Shown here piece by piece: positions 46,041 to 54,381 of a stretch of 64,000 bases of DNA; within the stretch, counting starts at the first letter, position 1; each line of letters starts with the position of its first letter. The notes under the pieces are model-generated. The model was not told the origin of the DNA, ran no database searches, and was given only the letters and a program-made list of their open reading frames with translations. The DNA comes from JALOLG01 sp963776935 (GTDB taxonomy: Bacteria > Actinomycetota > Acidimicrobiia > Acidimicrobiales > Ilumatobacteraceae): the NCBI GenBank assembly GCA_963776935.1, contig CAVZOP010000002.1, positions 372,001-436,000 of the forward strand, written 5' to 3'. The translations under genes and the position numbers were made by a program.

Positions 46041-47226
46041 TCAGCCCTCCTCTCGCAGATCGAAGGCGATCTTGATCGCACCCCGGCGGCCGGCCGCCGA
46101 GGCGTGGGCGATGGCGTCGACGTGGTCGGCGAGCCGGTACGTCGCCGACAACATCCGCTCCGCCCCCAGGGCGTTGGCGGTGTCGATGGCGAGGTCGAAC
46201 GTGCGCGTCTTGGTCCCGTCCGGCAGCGTCTCGGTGCCGTACGTGTAGGCGCCCTTCAGCTCGGTCTCGCGGTGCCACAGCCCGGTCAGATCGAGCGACA
46301 CGTCGGACGGCATCCCCAACAGCACGACGCGGCCGCGCGGCCTGGTGATGCGGAGGCAATCGGTGATCGACGCCGCGGTGCCGACCGCATCGATCGTGGC
46401 GTGGGCGCCGCCGGTGAGGTGGTCGCCGATGACGTGGCAGCCGACCATCCGCCGCACGGCGCGCGCCAACTCGTCCGGCGGGACGACGATGTCGGCGCCG
46501 AACGACGTGGCGGTGGTGGTCTGGACGGCATAGCGAGCGCCCACGACGATGCGCACGTCCGGCACGTAGCGGCGCAGTCCTGCGATCGCGGCGAGCCCCA
46601 TCGTGCCCGCACCGAGCACGGCGACGACGGGCGCCGTCACGCCGGCGACGGCGGGCCAGGTCAGGAGCGCGGCGTGGACGCCGGCGGCGATCGGCTCGAC
46701 GAGCACCGCCCGCTCGTCGGGCATGTCGTCGCCGATGCGGTGCAGCTGGCTCTCGTGGGCGACGAACTCGGGCGCCCAGCCGCCGCCGGTCGAGCAGCAG
46801 AAACCGGTCTGGATGCCGGGCTCGAGATCGCCGGTGGCGAGGTGGGCGTAGTCGTCGCCGTCACCGGGCGCGGCGCCCTCGAACGGGGGAGCGAAGCCGC
46901 GCGCTTCGTGACCGAGGACCGGCTCGATGATCACGCGCGTCCCGTCGTCGAGTTCGCCGACGATCTCGTGGCCCGGAACGAACGGGAAGCTCACCCAGTC
47001 GTCGAAGTATGTCGACGCGTGTCCTTCGACGAGTGACAGGTCCGACCCGCAGATGCCGGAGAGTCGGGTGGTCACACGGTGCCAGCCGGGTCCGGGCAGG
47101 TCGGGCTCGTCGACGTGCCGGTACTCGAGCGGGCCGACCCTGACCGCGGCCGACGGGCTCACCGCGGCCGCGATCCGCGCCAATCCCGAGCTTGCCCACG
47201 TTGCGCCGGATCTCCAGGGCCTTCAT
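46041..47226 (-). CDS. Zinc-dependent alcohol dehydrogenase family protein (one apparent frameshift)
   Basis: About 395 residues. GICGSDLSLVEGH and FPFVPGHEIVGE are the catalytic zinc region; GAGTMGLAAIAGL is the NAD(P) motif. The usual structural-zinc cysteines are sparse. The natural N-terminus MKALEIRRNVGKLG is out of frame with the rest unless one C of 47185-47187 is dropped; this moves the start to ATG 47226 with GAAAGA upstream. In this operon an alcohol or aldehyde from the reductase fusion is a plausible substrate (inference). Confidence 0.85.
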
Positions 47227-47305
47227 TCTTTCGGGTCTCGCTTCGCTCGACCTGCCGAGCCGACGCCTTCGTCCGGCCCGAACTCGAATGTGTGTGGATG
47301 CGCGA

Positions 47306-49675
47306 TCATCGACCAGCGCCTGCAAATCGGCGGCGGCGTTCGCGTTCGACCATCAGCGGGCCGATCGGCAGGAGTGGTCGCGGCCCGCCCTGCGCCTTCG
47401 ACCACTGCTCGACCAGCCACCCGCGCTTGCGTGCGATCGCCGCCAGGCGGGTCTCGGGGTTGACGGCCACCGGGAACCCCACCGCCTCGAACAGCGGGAG
47501 ATCCGACGACGAATCGGCGTAGGCGACGCACTCGTCGAGGCGGAAGCCCTCGGCCTCGCAGTAGTCGGCGAGGATCTGGGCCCGCGCCTCACCGGTCGGC
47601 GGCACCGACATCATCTCGCCCGAGTACGTCCCGTCCGGCCGGGTGCTCATCGTCGCCGCCACGATCTCGTCGAACAGCGGACGCAGCCCGGCGACGGCGA
47701 AGTCGAGGGCGCCGGTGATCAGCACGGTGCGATGGCCGGCGGCGCGGTGTTCGCGCACCCGCCGGATCCCGGCGGGGAAGCTCTTGGTGATGATGAGCTG
47801 GGTCAGCAGCTCGCGGGCGTCCTCCTCGATCTGGTCGACAGGTGCATCTTCGTAACGTCGGTAGAAGTGGCGGAGGAAGTCGGTGCGGTCGCGCCGATCG
47901 AGCTTCATCAGTCCGGGCGCCTGGGCGAGGGTGCGCACGACGTAGCGGATCCGTTCGGGCGTGTTCAGGCGGCGGGTCGCCAGCCACGAGTAGCTCTCGA
48001 CGACGTTCGACGAGATCAGCGTGTTCTCGAGGTCGAAGGCGGCCACCTGACGCTTGGGATCGAGCACCTGCTTGCGCAGGCGGGCCATGCGGTCGGTGCT
48101 GCGCGCCTTGCCGGGGGTCGACTTGACGCGGGCGTGCTCGACGATCGACGGCAGGTGGATCTCGTGGATGTAGAACGGCCAGTCGATCGCCCGCGGATCG
48201 AACCGGAACTGCTGCTGATCGACGGCGTCGAGCGACTCCCACAGCGCGAGCAGGTTGTCGACCTGGTAGATCGCCTCGCACTCGGTGTAGAGGCCGTACA
48301 GCTCGACGTACTCGAGGGCCCGCTCGACCTCGATCCGCTTCTGTTCGAGCGTGGCGGCGAACTCGGCCTGCTTGCCGCGCAGGGGGAGCGATTGCATCAG
48401 CTTCTCGCCGCGCGTGATGGCCGTCTTGGCGCGGGTCAGCTGCGCCTGCACCCGGCCACGACCGGGAAAGCTCCATTCGGGAACCACGATCGGCTGGCCC
48501 TCGTTGTCGTACAGCGGGTGCTGGGTGAACCAGTCGCTGACGTTGTCGACGAGCGTGCGGTACTTGAGCGGGTTGATCCCCCCGGACGCGATCTGCGTGA
48601 TCGCCGGGGCGCGCTCGGGACCGGCCGCGGCGACGGCGATGATCGCGGCGACGACCATGTCGACCGGGATCACGTCGACTGTCCCCTCCGGCGTGCCGGG
48701 GAACTCCTTCAGCAGCCCGCGCGCGTACGAGATGATCACCGGCTCGGCCATCCGGAACCCGCGGATCCATCCCGGCCGCGGCTCGGCCCACGCCGACTCG
48801 ATGATCGACGGGCGGACGATGCTCACGGGCACGTCGCCCTTCGACTCGGTCAACGCCTGCTCGCCGAGCGCCTTGGTGAACGCGTAGGCGTCCGGCCATC
48901 CGACCGATGCGGCCCGTGCCCGACCCGCGGCCACGAGCTGATCCTTCACCCAACGCGTCCGGAGTTGCTCGGTCTTCGCCGCCAGCGCCGGTGCTCCGGC
49001 CGCCCCGATCTCACGACGGGCGTCGCGGCGGAACTGGGTGAGCTGGGCGGGCAGGCGACTGGTGGCTTCCGTATCGCCCTTGAGGCGCCGCGCCGCGGCG
49101 ACTTCCGCCCGCCACGACAGACCGATGTCGAACGGGCCCTCGCTCACCAACTGCTCGGGTGCGTTGCCGCGACGGTTGCCGGCGACGTAGCACGTCGACA
49201 CCGAGACCAGGTGTGGGGTGATGCCGAGGGAATGACAGAGTTGCGCGACACGTGTGGGCCCGAGCAGGTTGATCTCGACGGCCGAGTCGAGCGGCGAGTC
49301 GAAGGACACCGCGGCGGCGGAGTGGATGACGATGTCGCACGAAGCGAACACGGCGCGGTCGGTCTCGTCGAGGCCGAGCCCGTCGGTTCCGACGTCACCG
49401 GCGATGGTGGTGATGCGACGCGTGATCTCGTCGTCGAAGGCGTCGCCCAACTCGCTGCGCAGGTTGTCGAAGGCGTCGTTGCGGACGATCTCCTTCTGCA
49501 TCCGGTGATGCGCGGTCGAGCGCCGGCCGGGCCGGATCACGAGCACCAGCTCGCACCCGGGAACCGCCCGGATCAGCCGCTCGACGAGTGCGGTGCCGAC
49601 GAAACCGGTCGCACCGGTGATGGCGATCCGTCTCCCCGTGAGCGACTCGGCGATCACGGAGGTGATGTCTACCAC
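47306..49675 (-). CDS. Fatty acyl-CoA reductase-like SDR fused to a HAD-IB phosphatase
   Basis: 789 residues. The N-terminal extended SDR (NAD_binding_4/male-sterility type) has GATGFVG, STCYVAGN and the YAFTK catalytic pair; this family reduces acyl thioesters to aldehydes or alcohols. The C-terminal HAD-IB domain (about 555-770) has AFDLENTLI, LITGA and YADSSSDLPLF. The start is a GTG five bases from an 18-bp palindrome. Heads the four-gene set with ADH, LarA-like and PlsC genes, which points to a lipid-modifying pathway; product unknown. Confidence 0.87.
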   Translation of the reverse strand: MVDITSVIAESLTGRRIAITGATGFVGTALVERLIRAVPGCELVLVIRPGRRSTAHHRMQKEIVRNDAFDNLRSELGDAFDDEITRRITTIAGDVGTDGLGLDETDRAVFASCDIVIHSAAAVSFDSPLDSAVEINLLGPTRVAQLCHSLGITPHLVSVSTCYVAGNRRGNAPEQLVSEGPFDIGLSWRAEVAAARRLKGDTEATSRLPAQLTQFRRDARREIGAAGAPALAAKTEQLRTRWVKDQLVAAGRARAASVGWPDAYAFTKALGEQALTESKGDVPVSIVRPSIIESAWAEPRPGWIRGFRMAEPVIISYARGLLKEFPGTPEGTVDVIPVDMVVAAIIAVAAAGPERAPAITQIASGGINPLKYRTLVDNVSDWFTQHPLYDNEGQPIVVPEWSFPGRGRVQAQLTRAKTAITRGEKLMQSLPLRGKQAEFAATLEQKRIEVERALEYVELYGLYTECEAIYQVDNLLALWESLDAVDQQQFRFDPRAIDWPFYIHEIHLPSIVEHARVKSTPGKARSTDRMARLRKQVLDPKRQVAAFDLENTLISSNVVESYSWLATRRLNTPERIRYVVRTLAQAPGLMKLDRRDRTDFLRHFYRRYEDAPVDQIEEDARELLTQLIITKSFPAGIRRVREHRAAGHRTVLITGALDFAVAGLRPLFDEIVAATMSTRPDGTYSGEMMSVPPTGEARAQILADYCEAEGFRLDECVAYADSSSDLPLFEAVGFPVAVNPETRLAAIARKRGWLVEQWSKAQGGPRPLLPIGPLMVERERRRRFAGAGR

Positions 49676-49679
49676 AGCC

Positions 49680-49697
49680 CTCTACCATTTGGTAGAG
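49680..49697. promoter_or_regulatory. Palindromic operator before the acyl reductase operon
   Basis: CTCTACC-ATTT-GGTAGAG is a perfect 7-4-7 inverted repeat four bases from the GTG start. Extra half-sites TCTACCA occur at 49668-49674 and in GTCTACCAG near 49728, as expected for cooperative binding of a TetR-like dimer. Confidence 0.65.
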
Positions 49698-49736
49698 AAC
49701 CGCCCCGCAGCGGCGCCTCAGCGCCGTCTACCAGCT

Positions 49737-49785
49737 GTTTGTGTCACCGACAGCGGCGACCGACGCCGGTTGCGGTGACACAAAC
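49737..49785. repeat. 49-bp intergenic palindrome, family A copy 3
   Basis: Arms 49737-49749 and 49773-49785 are identical to the other A copies. The centre of 23 bases carries GGCG-ACCGA-CGCC. It lies upstream of the acyl reductase gene and downstream of the glucosidase, the only A copy not between convergent genes. Confidence 0.88.
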
Positions 49786-49798
49786 CGGGGTGTGGGTG

Positions 49799-51202
49799 TC
49801 ACAGGCGGTTGTGGCGGGCGATGTCGGCGTAGACCTTGGCGCTCGACTTCGGCGTGCGCAGTTGGGTGTCGTAGTCGACGCGCACGATGCCGAAGCGCTT
49901 GTAGTACCCCCAGGCCCACTCGAAGTTGTCGAGCAGCGACCACGCCATGTAGCCGCGGAGGTCGACTCCCTCCTCGATCGCGGCGTGCGCCGCGGCGAGG
50001 TGGGCGAGCAGGTACTCGACGCGCTCGGGATCGTCGATCTCGCCGCCGGGGCCGACGCTGTCGTCCCACGCCGAACCGTTCTCGGTGATGACGAGCGGCG
50101 TCCCCGGGTACTCGGTGTGCAAGCGCACCAGCAAGCGCCGCAGGCCGTCGGGTTCGATCTCCCATCCCATCGCCGTGCGGGGGAAGCCACGCGACACGTT
50201 GCGAACGGCGTCCACCCCGACCGCCCAGGGGAGCGCCTGCAGGTCCTCCTCGCCGGGCGTCGGTGGCTGTGCCTCGACGTGGGCGGTCGAGTAGTAGTTG
50301 ACGCCGAGGACGTCGATCGGGGCGCCGATCAGCGCCAGGTCACCATCTCGAATGTGGTCGCCCAACCCGAACGGGGCCAGATCGGCGGCGACGTCGGCCG
50401 GGTACTCGCCGCGGAAGATCGGGTCGAGGAAGACCCGGTTCTGCAGCCCATCGATGCGGCGCAGCACGTCGGCGTCGGCCGGATCGTCGGGGTGTTCGGC
50501 ACTGCACGGGGTCAGGTTCAGCGTGATCCCGACCTGCTCGGCGCCACCCGTTCGCAGCACCTCGATGCCGAGACCGTGGGCGAGCAGCAGGTGGTGGATG
50601 GCGGCGACGGCCGCACGCGGCTCGGTGCGGCCGGGCGCGTGGACACCGGCGGCGTAGCCGAGGAACGCCGAGCACCACGGCTCGTTGAGCGTCGTCCAGG
50701 TCGGCACACGGTCGCCGAGTGCGTCATGAACCGTGGTGGCGTACTCGGCGAAGCGGTACGCGGTGTCCCGGTTCGTCCAGCCGCCCGCATCCTCGAGCGT
50801 CTGGGGGAGATCCCAGTGGTACAGCGTCACCCAAGGGCTGATGCCGCGCTCCAGCAGCGTGTCGACGAGGCGCGAGTAGAAGTCGATGCCGGCCGGGTTG
50901 GCGGCGCCGCCGTCAGGGCGCACCCGCGGCCATGCCACCGAGAAGCGGTAGGTGTCGAGCCCGAGATCGGCCATCAGTGCGACGTCGTCGGGCATCCGGC
51001 GGTAGTGATCGCAGGCAGGTTCTCCGGTGTGTCCACCCAGGACCGCGCCGGGCACGCGGCAGAACGTGTCCCAGATCGAATCGGTGCGACCGTCGACGTC
51101 GGTCGCCCCCTCGATCTGGAACGATGCGGTCGCGGTTCCCCACGAGAACCCTTCGGGGAAGGTCAATGTGGAGCGGGAGGTGGCAGGGCTCGATGCGGTC
51201 AC
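49799..51202 (-). CDS. Family 1 glycoside hydrolase, beta-glucosidase type
   Basis: 467 residues from GTG 51202. The fold signature FPEGFSWGTATASFQIEGA is at the N-terminus; acid/base Glu is in TLNEPW and the nucleophile Glu in ITENGSA, so the retaining active site is complete. No signal peptide, so it is cytosolic and hydrolyses imported beta-glucosides or related disaccharides. It is divergent from a TetR gene, which may control it. CATACT seven bases before the GTG is a possible leaderless -10. Confidence 0.93.
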   Translation of the reverse strand: MTASSPATSRSTLTFPEGFSWGTATASFQIEGATDVDGRTDSIWDTFCRVPGAVLGGHTGEPACDHYRRMPDDVALMADLGLDTYRFSVAWPRVRPDGGAANPAGIDFYSRLVDTLLERGISPWVTLYHWDLPQTLEDAGGWTNRDTAYRFAEYATTVHDALGDRVPTWTTLNEPWCSAFLGYAAGVHAPGRTEPRAAVAAIHHLLLAHGLGIEVLRTGGAEQVGITLNLTPCSAEHPDDPADADVLRRIDGLQNRVFLDPIFRGEYPADVAADLAPFGLGDHIRDGDLALIGAPIDVLGVNYYSTAHVEAQPPTPGEEDLQALPWAVGVDAVRNVSRGFPRTAMGWEIEPDGLRRLLVRLHTEYPGTPLVITENGSAWDDSVGPGGEIDDPERVEYLLAHLAAAHAAIEEGVDLRGYMAWSLLDNFEWAWGYYKRFGIVRVDYDTQLRTPKSSAKVYADIARHNRL

Positions 51203-51267
51203 GGGGTCCAGTATGGGCCAAGCCGGCGCATCGCAGCAGATCATCGGCACGTACCATCACGCCCGAG

Positions 51268-51867
51268 ATGGGCGTCACCGGGAACACCCGCATCCGCGTC
51301 GTCGACGCCGCGCTCGACCTGTTCGGCACCCGCGGCGTCGATGCCGTGTCGCTCGACGAGATCGCACGCGAGGTCGGCGTTCGCAAGCAGACCGTCCTCT
51401 ACTGGTTCCCATCGAAGGACGATCTGGTCGACGCCGTGCTCGAGACGGCAGCCGCCGAGCTCGCCGTCGTGATCGATGCTGCGGTCCGTTCGGCGCCCGA
51501 CGATCCGCTCGATCGCATCGATGCCGTCGTGCGGGCCGTGTTCCGCCCGGCGGTGCGACGTCCGGCGCTGCTGGGTCTCGTGCGCGAGGTCGGCCGCCTC
51601 CCGGCGCCCCAGGCGGCCCGGCTGCGCGAGCACGTGGCCCCGCTCGTCGACCGGGCGATCGCCTACCTCGACGCCGAGATGGGGCGCGGCCGGTTGCGCC
51701 GCGCCGACCCGGGTCTGGTCGCGGCGCTCGCCTACGCGACCGTCACCGGCATCGCCACCGAGCCGGAGGCGCTGCGGGCCGTCGGCTGGCGGGTCGACGC
51801 CACCGGCCTGCGCCGCCTCCGCGCCGAGCTGCAAGCGTTCCTCCGCGCCGCCCTCGCGCCGGATTGA
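51268..51867 (+). CDS. TetR-family regulator
   Basis: 199 residues. The helix-turn-helix (about 8-50) reads RVVDAALDLFGTRGVDAVSL with VRKQTVLYWFPSKDDL as the recognition end; the rest is an all-helical ligand domain. Starts 66 bp from the divergent glucosidase, the likely target. ATG 51268 is used. The 3' end converges on ddl across a family A palindrome. Confidence 0.88.
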   Translation: MGVTGNTRIRVVDAALDLFGTRGVDAVSLDEIAREVGVRKQTVLYWFPSKDDLVDAVLETAAAELAVVIDAAVRSAPDDPLDRIDAVVRAVFRPAVRRPALLGLVREVGRLPAPQAARLREHVAPLVDRAIAYLDAEMGRGRLRRADPGLVAALAYATVTGIATEPEALRAVGWRVDATGLRRLRAELQAFLRAALAPD

Positions 51868-51884
51868 TCGCGCTCCAGCCTGCT

Positions 51885-51933
51885 GTCTGTGTCACCGATA
51901 GCGGCGAGGGTCGCCGGTATCGGTGACACAAAC
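51885..51933. repeat. 49-bp intergenic palindrome, family A copy 4
   Basis: Arms 51885-51897 (GTCTGTGTCACCG) and 51921-51933 pair with one G-T mismatch; two more pairs extend it outward. The inner stem is GGCGA-GGG-TCGCC. It lies between convergent tetR and ddl. Confidence 0.87.
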
Positions 51934-51952
51934 AGGGGGTGAGCGGATGGGC

Positions 51953-53032
51953 TCAGTGCTTGGTGTTGCGGCGGCGGCGGGCGTGGCGCTCGAGGGCCAG
52001 CTCGACGAGGCGGTCGATCAGCTGGCCGTAGGTCATGCCCGACTGCAGCCAGAGCTTCGGGTACATCGAGATCGGCGTGAAGCCGGGCATCGTGTTGACC
52101 TCGTTGAGCAGGAACCCGCGGCCGCCTTCCTCGTAGAAGAAGTCGACCCTGGCCAGCCCGTCACAACGCAACAGCGCGAACACCCGCACGGCGAGCTCGC
52201 GCACCTCGTCCATCGCCGCCGGCGGGAGCGGCGCCGGCACGAGCAGCTGGGCGCCGTCGGTGACGTACTTGTCCTCGTAGCTGTAGAACTCCTCGCCGGG
52301 GACGATCTCGCCGGCAACGGAGGCCTCCGGTTCGAGGTTCCCGAGCACCGCCACCTCGATCTCGCGGCCGACGACGGCTTCCTCGACGACGACCCATTCG
52401 TCGTACGTGAGCGCGTACTCGACCGCGTCGCGGAGCTGCTCGACGTCGCGCGCCTTGGTGACACCGACCGACGAACCCATGTTGGCCGGCTTGACGAAGC
52501 ACGGCAGCCCGAGCTCCTCGGCGAGCCGCCCCGGCAGGCCGGGCGTGCGCTGGTGCTCGGCGAACGCCCGATAGCGGGCCTGGGGGATGCCGTTGGCGGT
52601 GAGCACCTGCTTCGCCATCGCCTTGTCCATCGCCAGCGCCGACCCGAGCACACCGGAGCCGACGAACGCGACGTTGGCGAGCTCGAGCATCCCCTGCACC
52701 GTGCCGTCCTCGCCCATCGGTCCGTGGAGCAATGGCAGCACGACGGTGCGCTCGGTTCCGGCGGTGGCCTCGGCGAGCATCGGGGTGGGCGAGAGCGACG
52801 GCCCTGACGGATCGAGCCGGTCGGGCAACGATCGGGGCCCGGCCTCGAGGGCGTCGAGGGCACCCTGAGCGAGCGCCCATTCGCCCTCGGTCGAGATGCC
52901 GATCGGCGTGATGCGGTACCTCGCCGGATCGGCGGCGGCGAGGACGTGGGCGGCGGTCGTGCAGCTCACGTCGTGCTCGGCGGACTGCCCGCCGAAGAGC
53001 ACGACCAGGTGGATTCGCTCCGAACTCGCCAT
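51953..53032 (-). CDS. ddl: D-alanine--D-alanine ligase
   Basis: 359 residues; ATP-grasp enzyme that makes the D-Ala-D-Ala terminus of peptidoglycan precursors. GGQSAEHDVS near the start, the HGPMGEDGTVQG substrate loop, KPANMGSSVGV and LLNEVNTMPGFT are diagnostic. The EEFYSYEDKY segment contains the tyrosine typical of vancomycin-sensitive Ddl. GGAGGAG precedes ATG 53032. Divergent from murF, which uses its product. Confidence 0.96.
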   Translation of the reverse strand: MASSERIHLVVLFGGQSAEHDVSCTTAAHVLAAADPARYRITPIGISTEGEWALAQGALDALEAGPRSLPDRLDPSGPSLSPTPMLAEATAGTERTVVLPLLHGPMGEDGTVQGMLELANVAFVGSGVLGSALAMDKAMAKQVLTANGIPQARYRAFAEHQRTPGLPGRLAEELGLPCFVKPANMGSSVGVTKARDVEQLRDAVEYALTYDEWVVVEEAVVGREIEVAVLGNLEPEASVAGEIVPGEEFYSYEDKYVTDGAQLLVPAPLPPAAMDEVRELAVRVFALLRCDGLARVDFFYEEGGRGFLLNEVNTMPGFTPISMYPKLWLQSGMTYGQLIDRLVELALERHARRRRNTKH

Positions 53033-53071
53033 TGTCGATTCTCCTCCGTCGCGACGGTACCGTTCGGCGCC

Positions 53072-54381
53072 GTGAGAATCCGGGCATCCGACGTGGCGTC
53101 GGCCACGGGCGGCACGCTCGCCGGCCCGGACGCCGACGTCGAGGGAGCGTCGTTCGACACCCGATCGTTGCGGCCCGGACAGCTGTTCGTGCCCATCGTC
53201 GCCGAACGCGACGGCCACGACTTCATCGAGTCGGCGCTCGCCGCCGGCGCCGGTGCCTACCTGACCAGCCGGGCGCCGAGTGCGGGGACGGCGATCCGGG
53301 TGGCGGACACCGCGCTCGCCCTGATGGAGCTCGCCGCGTGGGCCCGCGACCGCCTGACCGCCAACGTCGTCGGGATCACCGGCAGTGTCGGCAAGACGAG
53401 CACCAAGGACCTGATCGCCGGCGCGGTGGGGGCAGGGCGGCGCCTCACGGCGAACGAGCGCAGCTTCAACAACGAGCAGGGGCTGCCGGTGACGATCCTC
53501 GGGGCGCCCGACGACGCCGAGGTGCTCGTGCTCGAGATGGGCATGCGTGGGTTCGGGGAGATCCGCCGGCTGTGCGACGTCGCACGTCCGTCGATCGGTG
53601 TGGTGACGGCGGTCGGGCGTTCGCACACCGGACTCGTCGGGCGGCATCGACGGTGTCGCGCGGGCGAAGCGCGAGTTGGTCGAGGCCTTGCCGAGCGACG
53701 GCATCGCGGTGCTCAACGCCGACGACGTACACGTCGTGGCGATGGGCGATCACTCGTCGGCCGCAACGCTGACGTTCGGGACGACGCCACGCCGCCGACG
53801 TGCGGGCCGAGGAGATCACGCTCGACGACCTCGGTCGGGCCCGGTTCACCGTACGCTCCCCGTGGGGCACGGTGCCGGTGCGTCTGGCCGTGAGCGGACG
53901 GCACATGGTGCTCAACGCGACTGCCGCACTGGCGGTCGCGGGTGCCCTCGACGTCTCGCTCGCCGACGCAGTCGATGCACTTGCAACGACCCACATCTCG
54001 GCGATGCGCATGGACACCCGTCGCGCGCGATCGGGCGCGACAGTGATCAATGACGCCTACAACGCCAACCCGACGTCGATGCGCGCCGCACTCGAATCGC
54101 TCGCCGCGCTGCCCGCCGACCGCCACGTGGCGATCCTCGGCGAGATGGCCGAGCTCGACGATCCCGAGGCGGCCCACGCCGAGGTGGCTGCGCTCGCCCG
54201 CCGGCTCGGGATCGACCTCGTCGCCGTCGGCACCGATCTGTACGGGGTGTCGCCGGTCGCCGATCCGGTGGCCCACCTCGGCGAGCTGTCAGCGCGGGAT
54301 GCGGTACTGGTGAAGGCGAGCCGGGTTGGCCGGTTGGAACGGTTCGCCGCCGAGCTCCTCGGGGAGGAACGCGTCGGCTGA
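53072..54381 (+). CDS. murF: UDP-MurNAc-tripeptide--D-Ala-D-Ala ligase MurF (two apparent frameshifts)
   Basis: About 436 residues. Adds D-Ala-D-Ala to the peptidoglycan tripeptide. Mur ligase domains in order: N-terminal (SFDTRSLRPGQLFVP), central ATP-binding (GITGSVGKTSTKDL) and C-terminal (INDAYNANPTSMRAAL). It is read across three frames; dropping one G of 53639-53641 gives LVGGIDGVARAKREL, and dropping one G of 53778-53780 gives LTFGRRHAADV. TACCGT eight bases before GTG 53072 suggests leaderless transcription. Its 3' end overlaps the convergent MFS gene by 93 bp. Confidence 0.92.

Noticed and set aside
47192..51472. Open frame of 1426 codons on the plus strand
   Set aside because: It runs antisense through the acyl reductase fusion and the GH1 gene, both fully supported by motifs. 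The predicted protein is Arg/Gly/Val/Asp-rich without any domain, as expected from GC-rich antisense DNA.
6565..51933. 49-bp palindromes as ordinary rho-independent terminators
   Set aside because: No T-tract follows the 3' arm; the arms have the reverse A/T polarity; copies 28480-28528, 43387-43435 and 49737-49785 lie upstream of genes. A role at 3' ends for the convergent copies is still possible.
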